Positions 24,257-33,000 of a DNA stretch of 43,857 nt are shown here, one piece after another; positions within the stretch are counted from its first letter, which is position 1, and each line of letters opens with the position of its first letter. The stretch comes from Xenococcus sp. MO_188.B8. Its GTDB lineage: Bacteria > Cyanobacteriota > Cyanobacteriia > Cyanobacteriales > Xenococcaceae. The notes beneath the pieces were generated by a model, which saw only the letters and a program-made list of their open reading frames with translations, did not search any database and was not told where the DNA came from. The DNA lies in the NCBI GenBank assembly GCA_030065615.1, contig JASJDR010000062.1, positions 1-43,857 on the forward strand, read 5' to 3'. Made by a program: the position numbers and the translations under genes.

Positions 24257-27200
24257 TCAATTAACCGTTTCTTCTACTAAAGATGGGTTTTTCTGCTCAT
24301 TGTAGGTTGTGAGTATCGCAGCAAGTGAAACTTGTCTGCATGTATCTATGATACAGAGATTAACTGCATTGCGTGCCTTCCTCACCCTTCCTAGACTGGT
24401 ATAAGTTTTTGCAATGTGATGTAGAGCCCATAGTTGATCGGAGGGAACCCCTATATCTTCAACTATTTTGAGTGCCCGCCTTAATATCACTTGACTTCGC
24501 TCCACATCATCAAGCTGCCGAACCGCTTCAGAAATTGCAACCAAAGCCTCAGACTGGTCAGATATCAAACCTATTTCCCACCCTATTTCAGCGACCTCTC
24601 GAGAAATCATCCGACCAGATTGATATTCGATATCTTTAACAATATCAAGTGCTTCCTTGAGTAACTGCTCGACTTGCTTTGATTCGTCAAGCTTTACGGT
24701 AGCTTGAGCAATAGAATCTAGAATTTCAGGTATATGAGAAATATCGTCATTATCTTTGACAAGTCCGAGAGCCTGCTCTATTAGCTCTCGAGCTTGATCC
24801 ATATGACCGAGCTTTCCATAGGTTTTAGCAATAGAAGCTAAAGCTATGGCTCGGTCTGGGGAGTCAATCATTTCCGTGATCTCTAGAATTTGTTGCAAAA
24901 TCTCTTTCGCTTTGCCCTTCTCCTTAATTTGCCCAGCAGCTTCAGCAATAGCTCCTAAAACCTCGGACTTAGGCCAAGAGCTCTCCATGTTTCTAGCGAT
25001 TTCGAAAACTTGCTCCAGCACCTCCTGAGCTCGATTCACGTCGCTCATCTGTCCAGCAACTTTAGCAATAGGACTGAGAACCCACTCTCGCGGGTATTCG
25101 TTAATATCCTTCGCAATGTTAAGCGCTTGCTCCAACACTTCCTGAGCTCGATTCAAGTCGTATATCTGCCCAGCAACTTCAGAAATGGAAGCTAAAGCTC
25201 TAGCTTGATCATAATAGTCCCCATAATTTTCGGCGATTTCAAGTGCCTGCTGAAGCATCCTTTGAGCTTGTTTTGTCTCCCCAAGCTGCTCAGCAGCTTC
25301 AGAAATGGAAGCTAAAGCTTCATAATCGTACCGAATATTTTTGGCGATTTCAAGTGCCTGCTGAAGCATCCTTTGAGCTTGTTTTGTCTCCCCAAGCTGC
25401 TCAGCAGCTTCAATGTAAGCTAAAGCTTCATAAAGGATATCGTACCGAATATTTTTGGTGATTTCAAGTGCTTGCTGAAGCATCCTTTGAGCTTGTTCCA
25501 TATAGCCAAGCTGTCCATAGGTTTTAGCAATAGAAGCTAAAGCTCTGGCTCGGTCTGGGGAGTCAATCGTTTCTGTGATGTCTAGAATTTGTTGCAAAAT
25601 CTCTTGCGCTTTGCCAGTCTCCTTAATTTGACCAGCAGCTTCAGAAATAGATTCTAAAATCCTGGATTTAGTTGAAGAATTATCCAAGTTTTTAGCGATT
25701 CCGAGAGCTTGGTCTAGTTCGCCAAGATGTATGGCAATTTCAGCAATGGAAGCTAAAGTCTCAGTGGGTTGGAAGTAGGATGTAGATCCAGTCTCTTCAG
25801 AAAGTTGAATCCCATTTTCAACAACATTGAGAGCTTGTTCCCAACGACCATCTTTAGCAAAGGCGATAGCAACTCGTTCAGTAGCTTCGCCCTTCGTAAT
25901 TCTACTTAGCCTTGACAGTTCCCACCTCACCAGGTGGATTTGTCCCCAGGGGCTAATCCACAAGCCCCAGACAATGACTGAGAACAACAATACCACAGTG
26001 AAACTTCCTAAGAACTGATAGAGACGTTGCTGACTTTGGGCTAGTAGCTTCTCCTTCTGACTCTGCTTCGTGCCCCAAGTAAGATAAGGTTTCTGACGCT
26101 GAATCAGCAACGTTTCCTGCCAACTTAGAAGAAAGCGCGAGCTGCGCTGATTCCCCAACCATTCATTTACGCGCCTTTCCAGCAATTGATTGGCCTGCTC
26201 CACCTCTGAAAGTTCTTTTCCCGCCAACTTTATTAAGGCAGGTATCAACCGTTCATGAGCTATTTCGTAACGAGTAGTATTTCCTTCTTGGAAGGAGGTA
26301 AGCAAACGAACATCACCCCGTACTAGCCAGCAAGTAGCTTCTTCTACATCTGATGGAGAGAGAGAGGGTTTTAGTTTTTCTTGAAGCTCAGCAATGGTAA
26401 ATGCTCCAGCACGAACTTGACGGTTTAAATCTGTCATAGCCAACAAAACTTTAACTGTCGCCTGACGCTGGAAAGGGATTATACGAGCTTCGAGTGTGTG
26501 ATAGAGGAAACGACGAAGCAAGCCCTCAACACCCCCTAATTTTTGGAAGGAAAGTCGATTGAATGCTTGTAATTCTTCTGTTTTTTGTCCTGCCACTATC
26601 CAAGCCAGAATCTGCAAATCTATCGGAGAGATTAACCCGTCTTCCTGACTAGATAATTCTCGTTCGGCCAATTCAGCAATAAAGCGTTCGTCAAATGTAA
26701 TATTTTCGCTTTCAGCGATAGCCTTGAGAATTTTTTTAGCCTCATCAGGAGAAAAATTTTCCAGGCGATAGACTTCTTGAGGACCAAGAGAATAACAAAG
26801 CGCTTTTTGCAGCTCTACCAGCCGATCGCTAAAGTCTCCCCTGATACTGATGAAAATTTTGATCGGAAGTTCAGAAAAATACCAATTCTGCAAGGCTTTG
26901 ATAAAGAATTCCCGATCTTCTTTGCGCTTGTAGTGAATAAAAAATTGCTCGAATTGATCGAAAAACAGGACAAGGAATTTGGGAGAAATAGCTTCTGCAG
27001 CCAATTCTAGTAGGGATAAGAATTCGGGAGTCGAAACTTCAGCTTCTTGCAGGGGGAGGGCGTTAATAAAGGCTTCGCGGATGGTAGCGATAGGATCTCG
27101 TTCAGAAAACCGCATGTAAATCCCGAAGTCTCTGGATTCAGCTTTGGCTAATTGGGGCAACAATCCCGCCTGTAAAAAGGAAGTTTTTCCACAACCAGAT

Positions 27201-27679
27201 TCTCCCAGGAGGATGCCAATCCGAAATTGAGGGTTACTAATTGTTTCCAAACATTCTTGGATACTTTTTTGCCGTTGCAAGCGACTAAAGGTTTTCCTAT
27301 CTTCAAACCGAAAAGGTCGCAATCCCTTAATCGCCGTGCGCTCTTTAAACTTGCCATCTTCCGCTGCGGTAGTGCGGGGCATGGTCCACACTGCTACGAT
27401 TAAAGCTGCCAAGAAAAAAACTACTACTGCCAGCCAAAAGAGGGGGCTGTACCACTGAGTCAATGTCAAACTAAACCAACTTTTGAAAACCGTAACTAAG
27501 AAGCCATCTGGAGTAAAAAAAAGGATTAGTACCACATCGACCAACAGCAGCAGGGTAAACCAATTTCGACTACGAATTAATTCCGCCACCCACCGGAAGA
27601 GATTACCCAGTTCCTCCGTTTTCTTTTTTATTAAAGTTAAAGTATCTTGTGAAGGCGGCTTCGGTTGTTCAGAACTCAC
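24257..27679 (-). CDS. Membrane-anchored nSTAND NTPase with TPR-like repeats
   Basis: The 1140-residue protein has two N-terminal membrane segments (about 40-56 and 80-99), then a novel-STAND (nSTAND1) NTPase domain with Walker A GESGCGKT at 159-166 and Walker B LVLFFDQFEQFF at 235-247. An EIAHERLIPAL motif ends the winged-helix part, a third membrane helix lies near 550-572, and then come about 560 residues of TPR/MalT-type repeats (units such as AQRMLQQALEIAKN and EALASISEAAEQLGE). STAND proteins act as switches: repeats sense a ligand and NTP binding triggers assembly and effector action. No separate enzymatic effector domain is visible, so membrane action is conceivable. The gene is in the phage gene orientation, inserted between gpW and portal. 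Two repeat units contain an identical 70 bp DNA stretch. Confidence 0.85.
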   Translation of the reverse strand: MSSEQPKPPSQDTLTLIKKKTEELGNLFRWVAELIRSRNWFTLLLLVDVVLILFFTPDGFLVTVFKSWFSLTLTQWYSPLFWLAVVVFFLAALIVAVWTMPRTTAAEDGKFKERTAIKGLRPFRFEDRKTFSRLQRQKSIQECLETISNPQFRIGILLGESGCGKTSFLQAGLLPQLAKAESRDFGIYMRFSERDPIATIREAFINALPLQEAEVSTPEFLSLLELAAEAISPKFLVLFFDQFEQFFIHYKRKEDREFFIKALQNWYFSELPIKIFISIRGDFSDRLVELQKALCYSLGPQEVYRLENFSPDEAKKILKAIAESENITFDERFIAELAERELSSQEDGLISPIDLQILAWIVAGQKTEELQAFNRLSFQKLGGVEGLLRRFLYHTLEARIIPFQRQATVKVLLAMTDLNRQVRAGAFTIAELQEKLKPSLSPSDVEEATCWLVRGDVRLLTSFQEGNTTRYEIAHERLIPALIKLAGKELSEVEQANQLLERRVNEWLGNQRSSRFLLSWQETLLIQRQKPYLTWGTKQSQKEKLLAQSQQRLYQFLGSFTVVLLFSVIVWGLWISPWGQIHLVRWELSRLSRITKGEATERVAIAFAKDGRWEQALNVVENGIQLSEETGSTSYFQPTETLASIAEIAIHLGELDQALGIAKNLDNSSTKSRILESISEAAGQIKETGKAQEILQQILDITETIDSPDRARALASIAKTYGQLGYMEQAQRMLQQALEITKNIRYDILYEALAYIEAAEQLGETKQAQRMLQQALEIAKNIRYDYEALASISEAAEQLGETKQAQRMLQQALEIAENYGDYYDQARALASISEVAGQIYDLNRAQEVLEQALNIAKDINEYPREWVLSPIAKVAGQMSDVNRAQEVLEQVFEIARNMESSWPKSEVLGAIAEAAGQIKEKGKAKEILQQILEITEMIDSPDRAIALASIAKTYGKLGHMDQARELIEQALGLVKDNDDISHIPEILDSIAQATVKLDESKQVEQLLKEALDIVKDIEYQSGRMISREVAEIGWEIGLISDQSEALVAISEAVRQLDDVERSQVILRRALKIVEDIGVPSDQLWALHHIAKTYTSLGRVRKARNAVNLCIIDTCRQVSLAAILTTYNEQKNPSLVEETVN

Positions 27680-27805
27680 ACGTATCTCTCCCAGAGAATA
27701 TCTTAAAAAAATCGAAGTTAATCCTCACCAGTTGCTATGTCTTACTAATCCCCCTATCCTGTCCCTTGACTAACAATGAAGCTTAGCTATATATTCAACA
27801 TCAAT

Positions 27806-27936
27806 CTGCAGTCTAGCACCTCTTATAATGAATAGATTTATTGTATTTTGCCGTCTATTATTCATCGTAAGTCGCAAAAATCGCACTTTGCAATCTAAAA
27901 TACACATTTTGTTACTTTTATAGCAGTTTGCCATCT
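27806..27936. repeat. Four iterons spaced 40-42 bp
   Basis: Sites CTGCAGTCTA (27806), TTGCCGTCTA (27848), TTGCAATCTA (27888) and TTGCCATCTA (27928) share the core TTGCMRTCTA on the same strand. Their spacing of 42, 40 and 40 bp puts them on one face of the helix. A weaker site may follow at 27971 (TTGATGCTTA). They occupy the 372 bp gap between gpW and the nSTAND gene, which otherwise holds no gene. They could be protein-binding sites of a transposon end or an operator array. Confidence 0.6.
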
Positions 27937-28051
27937 AGTTACGTCAATTTGGGCACAGTTGATTTTCGCTTTGATGCTTAATCTGCTTAGGATATTCTAA
28001 TGTAAGCAACATTATTTCAAAATTATTGGAAGGCTATTTGTACTGCTACTT

Positions 28052-28303
28052 TTAAAATTCACAAAAACTAATACCTATATTTTGACCACCAACACCACCC
28101 CGCTTCCTCCTCGCAATCCTCAGCCGAAGCCGATCGCGCTGCCGATAAAGCTCATCCAAGCTGTGATAGCGCATCTTCCGCGACTTGATCTGATATTCAG
28201 CGACCCCACCATTAGTTAGCATTTTCGCGATCGCCTTTTCAATCGCTTCCAACTCAATCTCATCAGAACTTTTCACTTCATCACTCATATCAAACAACCC
28301 CAC
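28052..28303 (-). CDS. Head-tail joining protein, gpW-like
   Basis: The 83-residue protein contains the gpW pattern: an N-terminal helix (LEAIEKAIAKMLTNGG), a short beta hairpin (EYQIKSRKMRYHSLDELYRQRDRL) and a basic C-terminus (LRIARRKRGG). This small protein plugs the portal channel before tail joining. Position 83 bp after terminase matches lambda order (A, W, B). A later ATG six codons in (28288) is an alternative start. Confidence 0.8.
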   Translation of the reverse strand: MGLFDMSDEVKSSDEIELEAIEKAIAKMLTNGGVAEYQIKSRKMRYHSLDELYRQRDRLRLRIARRKRGGVGGQNIGISFCEF

Positions 28304-28333
28304 GTATTTATCTAATAATTCCCGTTAAATTAA

Positions 28334-28390
28334 GTCAAAAGTCAAGAGTCCTAAAGGATACCGCTCCGCATATCAAAAGTCAAAAGTTAA
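28334..28390. repeat. STRR heptamers and a short palindromic repeat
   Basis: AAGTCAAAAGTC heptamers surround a GGATACCGCTCCGCATATC imperfect palindrome, in the gap between terminase and gpW genes and touching the terminase stop codon. Confidence 0.7.
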
Positions 28391-30270
28391 TAACTATCTA
28401 GCAAGCTACTACCTCTACGTCTCCGAACCTTCTTTCGTAAAATCTTCGCAGTTGGCACATTAATTGGTTCAGAACTAACACTTTGAGCCTCCAACTTCTT
28501 CTCTTCACTAGCCCAACGAATCCGCTGCACTCCCACCAGATTAGCTGCTGCCAGGGCATAAACAGAAGTATCTAACGGCTCATTCCTCACTCCTGCTAAC
28601 TTCTCCCAAACAATATAGGGTCTACCATTCTTATGCTGAGTCACCTGTACCTCGCTACAGAAACCCTCGAACCAATTACTATCCAGGTCATTGGGGAAAT
28701 TCAAAAACTTTGCTCCTGGTGCCTCTATTTGTGATCGCGCGTAGAGAGTTTCCTTCGCCCGATCCACCCCAACCTTATACAACTGAATCCCTTGCTTAAT
28801 ATGTTCTCCTCGATAATTAATCTCCTGATAACTGGGACGAGATACCAAAGGGCGATCGCCACTAAAACCCTTAATGGCAAACCAATGGAGATATTTAAAC
28901 TTACGAACTTGGTGATAAACCTCTTGAGTCAGATAACCACTATCAATACAAGTCGCGCGAATCCGCAAACTAGATCCCGATTCATGGGGATAATCTCTAC
29001 TCGTCACATGGACCAACTGCTCCCAAGTTTTTTGTTTTAGTGGATCGCCGAGAATCTGTTGATAATCAATCAACCAAGCTTCCTCTCCCCGACCCCAAGC
29101 CCAGACTGCCACCTCCAAGCGATCGGCCTGCACATCTACCCCCGCCGTGAGCAGCAAACCACCCCGAGGGACAAAACCCTTTTGATAACTTGAACTAGAA
29201 GCGCGATCGCGTAATCTTTCCCAATCCAGTTTTTCCCCTGCCACTTTTTCATAAGGCAAGCCCAAAGTAGCATTCCAAAACACCTGTAACTGCTGCGGAT
29301 CATTCCTTGCCGCCTCATAATTAAGCGCGATATCCGTCCATCTAACCCAAGGAGAATAAAATCTACTCAACTGAAACCCAATATGTCCAGGATTTTGCGG
29401 TTTAGCAGTCGCGCGCCATTGCTTCTGGCTAATCATTTGGGTTTTATACTTTTCCTCAATCGGGCGATCGCATTTTTCACAGATAAAGTACACTCCTGCT
29501 AGCGGATCTGCTTCAGTTGTACCCTTCCCAACATATTCAAACCTATCCCAACTCAAATGTTGGTAATGACCACAATGAGGACAAGGCACAAAACATAATC
29601 GCTTATCCGATTGTTCATACTCCGCTTCAATTCTGCTATTTTCCTTAATGCTGGGAGTAGAAACCAGGAATACTAACGAATTCCAAAAAGTTGAAGTCCG
29701 CTCGATCGCTAGTTGAACTGGATCTCCCTCTTTCCCTGCCGATGGAGGATACTTATCAATTTCATCCCCCAGATAAATCCGAATACTCATAGAAGCCAGA
29801 GAACTAGGAGAATTAGCCCCAGACAAACGCAAAAAACCACCAGCAAACATTTTCATCAAAATAGTGCTGGAACTATTACGGGATCTTTGAACTATTTTCT
29901 TGGCAACAGGTTTAACATTAGTAATCGCTGAAGAAAGCTTCTCTTTAGAAAAAATCTCAGCCATTTCCGTTGTTGGCTGAGTCATCAACATCGAACAGGG
30001 ATCGAGATCGATGAAATAACAAATAATTGCCAACAAGATAATAGTTTTGCCAATTTGAGCGGCACACATCAAACTCACCCGCTGAACTCCAGGCTCACAA
30101 ATTGCGTCCATAATATCGACTTGATAGGGCGCACGATTTGGACTCCAACGCCCAGGTTCAGCAGAAGTTTCCGGCAACTGATAATATTTCGCTGCCCATT
30201 CACTCACCTCAATTCTCTCAGGCGGTAATAAATTCCTATTCGATTCTTTGAGTAAAGCTGAAACCTCCAT
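28387..30270 (-). CDS. Phage terminase large subunit, GpA family
   Basis: The 627-residue protein has the lambda gpA-type organisation. The N-terminal ATPase has an adenine-region segment (EPGRWSPNRAPYQVDIMDAI), a Walker A-like CAAQIGKT, Walker B IYLGDEIDK and coupling LVFLVSTPS. A CPHC...CEKC zinc-binding pair characteristic of GpA follows. The C-terminal nuclease has acidic residues in TAGVDVQADRLEV, TCIDSGY and near ...LDTSVYALAAANL. It packages DNA into the prohead with the small subunit encoded just upstream. All catalytic motifs look intact, so the packaging motor is not obviously decayed. Confidence 0.93.
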   Translation of the reverse strand: MEVSALLKESNRNLLPPERIEVSEWAAKYYQLPETSAEPGRWSPNRAPYQVDIMDAICEPGVQRVSLMCAAQIGKTIILLAIICYFIDLDPCSMLMTQPTTEMAEIFSKEKLSSAITNVKPVAKKIVQRSRNSSSTILMKMFAGGFLRLSGANSPSSLASMSIRIYLGDEIDKYPPSAGKEGDPVQLAIERTSTFWNSLVFLVSTPSIKENSRIEAEYEQSDKRLCFVPCPHCGHYQHLSWDRFEYVGKGTTEADPLAGVYFICEKCDRPIEEKYKTQMISQKQWRATAKPQNPGHIGFQLSRFYSPWVRWTDIALNYEAARNDPQQLQVFWNATLGLPYEKVAGEKLDWERLRDRASSSSYQKGFVPRGGLLLTAGVDVQADRLEVAVWAWGRGEEAWLIDYQQILGDPLKQKTWEQLVHVTSRDYPHESGSSLRIRATCIDSGYLTQEVYHQVRKFKYLHWFAIKGFSGDRPLVSRPSYQEINYRGEHIKQGIQLYKVGVDRAKETLYARSQIEAPGAKFLNFPNDLDSNWFEGFCSEVQVTQHKNGRPYIVWEKLAGVRNEPLDTSVYALAAANLVGVQRIRWASEEKKLEAQSVSSEPINVPTAKILRKKVRRRRGSSLLDSY

Positions 30271-30336
30271 ATATTCAGCCTACCCAGCATGGTTAACTAT
30301 TATTGTGATTCATATCAAATGAAAGCAGAAATAAAT

Positions 30337-30398
30337 TGACTTTTGACTTTTGACTTCCCCTCCTCGGAGGGGTTAGGGGTGGGTGACTTTTGACTTGT
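30337..30398. repeat. STRR heptamers around a CCCCTCC-GGAGGGG hairpin
   Basis: Gacttttgacttttgact heptamers, then CCCCTCCTCGGAGGGG (perfect stem, 30357-30372) followed by GTTAGGGGTGGGT and more heptamers. This fills the gap between the two terminase genes. A hairpin here could also attenuate transcription. Confidence 0.7.
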
Positions 30399-30405
30399 CC
30401 TCCCT

Positions 30406-30879
30406 TCAGTCTTCAGAAGCTCCTAACTCAATTAACGCCTCATCAATAACTTCCGTAAGTCTAACTTGTATTAGTTCAGGCTCCTCAATTCCTGACAACT
30501 CCAAAGCCAATTTAACAGGAATACTCAACAACTTAGCCTTACAATTGGCATTGTGATTATCCCAAACCTGTTTTACTTGATCCGCAGCAACCAATTTCCC
30601 TTCCTTCTCGTCTGCTTCTAAATTTTTCAACCTTGCGATCGCTTTTTCTTTCTCCACTTCAGCAGTTAACTTTTGCCGTTTCAGTGCAGACCAAGAATTA
30701 TCTCTGAGTTCCTCTAATTCCTTCTCAAGTAAAGAAATGCGATGGGTTAAGGCACTCAAAAGACCATATTTACCCTGATCGTCCTTAGTCAAAAACCCTT
30801 GAGCTGACCAGTTTTCAATAGTACGATAACTAACCCCCACAAATTCTGCTACTTGAACTGCCGATAAAAACGATTCCAT
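30406..30879 (-). CDS. Phage terminase small subunit, Nu1-like
   Basis: From the ATG at 30879 the product is 157 residues. It has an N-terminal helix-turn-helix (SAVQVAEFVGVSYRTIENWSAQGFL) of the Nu1 type used to bind cos/pac DNA, a long coiled coil (ISLLEKELEELRDNSW...KQKLTAEVEKEKAIARLKNLEADEKEGKLV) and a C-terminal helical part. The frame is open to 30960, but the 27 extra residues (including WWWW) do not resemble the family and come from sequence next to the tRNA, so I prefer the inner start. There are 153 bp between this start and the tRNA gene. Confidence 0.82.
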   Translation of the reverse strand: MESFLSAVQVAEFVGVSYRTIENWSAQGFLTKDDQGKYGLLSALTHRISLLEKELEELRDNSWSALKRQKLTAEVEKEKAIARLKNLEADEKEGKLVAADQVKQVWDNHNANCKAKLLSIPVKLALELSGIEEPELIQVRLTEVIDEALIELGASED

Positions 30880-31032
30880 CTGATATAATTTAGACCACCA
30901 CCACCAGGGTTCCCCAAAATTTTGGCACCTAGGCAGAGATTGCGCTTCTCCGTACCGCATTAATTTAGGCTCAGTAAGTACCTTTTTAGTTCAAATTTAG
31001 TACAGGTAATTCTTGCCTACTCTAGAACGTAA

Positions 31033-31104
31033 GCTGGTGACAGGACTCGAACCTGCGACCGGCTGATTACAAATCAGCAGCTCTACCAACTGAGCTACAC
31101 CAGC
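31033..31104 (-). tRNA. tRNA-Thr (anticodon TGT)
   Basis: Reading the minus strand, a 72 nt cloverleaf is visible: acceptor GCTGGTG pairing with CACCAGC, D-arm with TAGCTCAGTTGGTAGAGC, anticodon stem GCTGA/TCAGC with loop TTTGTAA, and T-arm GGTTCGAGTCC. The loop gives anticodon TGT, Thr. CCA is not encoded. The 3' end faces the phage block, the usual geometry for an integration site. Confidence 0.95.
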
Positions 31105-31234
31105 ACAGTAAAAAATACTAGCAAATTAATTTTCGATGGTCAACCTTTTTTCGGAAAAATCTTTCAGGCTATAGAAGATGACCGTTTGGCTTTACCATAA
31201 GTTAAGCGACATTACTTTGAAATTTCTATTTTCC

Positions 31235-31534
31235 ATGTCTGATATCAAAGAAAGATTGAGCCAGGATGTTGCCAATACTAGTTGGCAAGATTTGCGAGTT
31301 CATGCAAAAAGAGATGCTTTAATCGTTATTGATCAACAACTTGATATAATCGATGTCAGCGAAGCAATCGCTCTAGATAAAAAGGATTTAGTTAGTGGTT
31401 GGATTGACCAAAAATTGATCTCAAAACCTTCTTCCCAACAACTCAGTAGGTGGAATAATCATCCGCAACAAGAATTTGTGACCTCAATTGTACAGCCCTT
31501 CGTGATTGTTCAAGAAACTACAATGAGTAGCTAG
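31235..31534 (+). CDS. DUF2288 family protein
   Basis: The ATG at 31235 gives a 99-residue protein beginning MSDIKERLSQDVANTSWQDL. It fits the small DUF2288 family of cyanobacteria and proteobacteria: WQDLRVHAKRDALIVIDQQLDIIDVSEAIALD, then GWIDQKLISKPSSQQLSRW and VTSIVQPFVIVQ. An upstream in-frame ATG at 31178 adds 19 residues with no family character. Function unknown. The stop codon TAG (31532-31534) coincides with the left end of the IS630-type element; the TA in the stop codon is the insertion target, and the C-terminus appears complete. Confidence 0.8.
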   Translation: MSDIKERLSQDVANTSWQDLRVHAKRDALIVIDQQLDIIDVSEAIALDKKDLVSGWIDQKLISKPSSQQLSRWNNHPQQEFVTSIVQPFVIVQETTMSS

Positions 31535-32616
31535 TGGACGTGGGCTAAGATAAAGCAACCATTAAATTAAATTACAGTTATCGTCAAACAAGAGTAAAAT
31601 TTGGGAGCAAAAAAATTAGATTGTAGAATTCTCGCCAATGCCAAGATTAGCCCCCAAACCACTCTGGTTAGATGATGAGGAACAGAAAGAACTAGAAAAG
31701 CTCCTAGCTCGTCACAGCACAGGTCAACAAATTGCCAAGAGAGCAAAGATTGTTCTCTTAGCAGCTCAAGGTAAAAATCACCGTCAAATAGCCAGAGAAC
31801 TAGGAGTGAGTAGAGAAATGGCCCGACTATGGCGAGAAAGATGGTTAGAACTCAAGCAAAAAGAGTTTCCAATTAGAGCTCGACTCAAAGATGCCGAAAG
31901 ACCGGGTGTGCCAACCAAATTTACCACCGAACAAGTCCTAAATTTATTTGCGATTGCTGGTTCCGAACCAGAAAAATATGGTATCCCCATCAGTCATTGG
32001 ACATCGAGAGAGTTAGCTGAAGTAATGAAGGAACAGGGAATAGTCGAAAGCATCTCGCCAAGACATGTGGGAAGATTACTATCCGAAGCAACATTAAAAC
32101 CTCAACAGTCAGAATACTGGATCAATCCCCCCCCGACGAAAAATTAAAAGAGAAGATCAAAGATATCTGTTATTTATACAGAGAAGCCGAAAAGTTGAGG
32201 GCTCAAGAAGAAAGAGTCATTAGTACAGATGAAATGACAGGAATTCAAGCCTTGGAGCGCAAAGCTCCTGATAAACAGATGAGACCAGGTAAGCCGACGA
32301 AAAGAGAATTTGAGTACATACGCCACGGAACTCAAACTCTGATTGCGAGTTTCGATGTCAGTAGAGGCAAAATTGTACATGAAACTATTGGTCAGACTCG
32401 TACCGAAGCCGATTTTTTAACTCATCTACAACAGATGGTTCGAGCAGCACCTGGTGTGAAGAAATGGCATCTGGTGATGGACTGCTTAAACACAGATCAA
32501 TCAGAATCTTTAGTTCGCTGGGTCGGATCAATCGAAGGGATTCGGGCAGTTACATTGGGGAAAAAAGGAGAATCAGGAATTCTCCAATCAATGGCCACTA
32601 GGGCAGAATTTTTGAC

Positions 32617-32810
32617 GAGCGACCCCGCGCCGCCGTCAGGCGTTTATCCAGAGCACCGATCTGTTTACCCAGCTCCGTGTTCTGGGGACAAGCCCAGCTC
32701 CGTGTTCTGGGCAAGCGGTCAGACCCCGCGCCGCCGAAAGGCGTTTACCCAGCTCCGTGTTCTGGGCAAGGGAATGCTGACCAAGAGAGGGAATGCGCGA
32801 GTTTGAGCAA
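32617..32810. repeat. GC-rich repeat block in the transposase gene
   Basis: About 190 bp contain two copies of GACCCCGCGCCGCCG...AGGCGTTTA (32621, 32722) and three of CCAGCTCCGTGTTCTGGG (32669, 32694, 32749). The latter can fold by CCAG/CTGG ends. The block disrupts the DDE domain between AEFL and PEHSIVF. Confidence 0.8.
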
Positions 32811-32863
32811 TCCTGAGCACTCTATTGTGTTTCACTACACACCAAAGCATTGTTCTTGGTGAA

Positions 32864-33000
32864 GCAGCGCGGTCTTTGCGAGAGGAAATGCTGGGGTCTC
32901 CCCAGCTGTCTTAAAGCACTTGCTCAACGGAGGATACCTCCGCAACGCAGTGCTTCGCTATTCCACTCTCGCGGCGGGGGTTTCCCCCATGAGCGACTGC
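32864..33000. repeat. 137 bp palindromic repeat element in the transposase gene
   Basis: The element starts GCAGCGCGGTCTTTGCGAGAG and ends CCCCCATGAGCGACTGC, with internal stems such as CGGAGGATACCTCCG. The ends match the short unit in the tape measure gene (8203-8240), and the first 31 bp match 33954-33984. It splits the codons for Trp-Leu in CSWLNQ. Confidence 0.8.

Noticed and set aside
27806..27936. CRISPR-like array
   Set aside because: The repeated core is only about 10 bp and degenerate, with four copies and no cas gene; it fits protein-binding iterons better.
32677..32862. 61-codon plus-strand frame in the transposase region
   Set aside because: It is repeat sequence joined to a transposase fragment.
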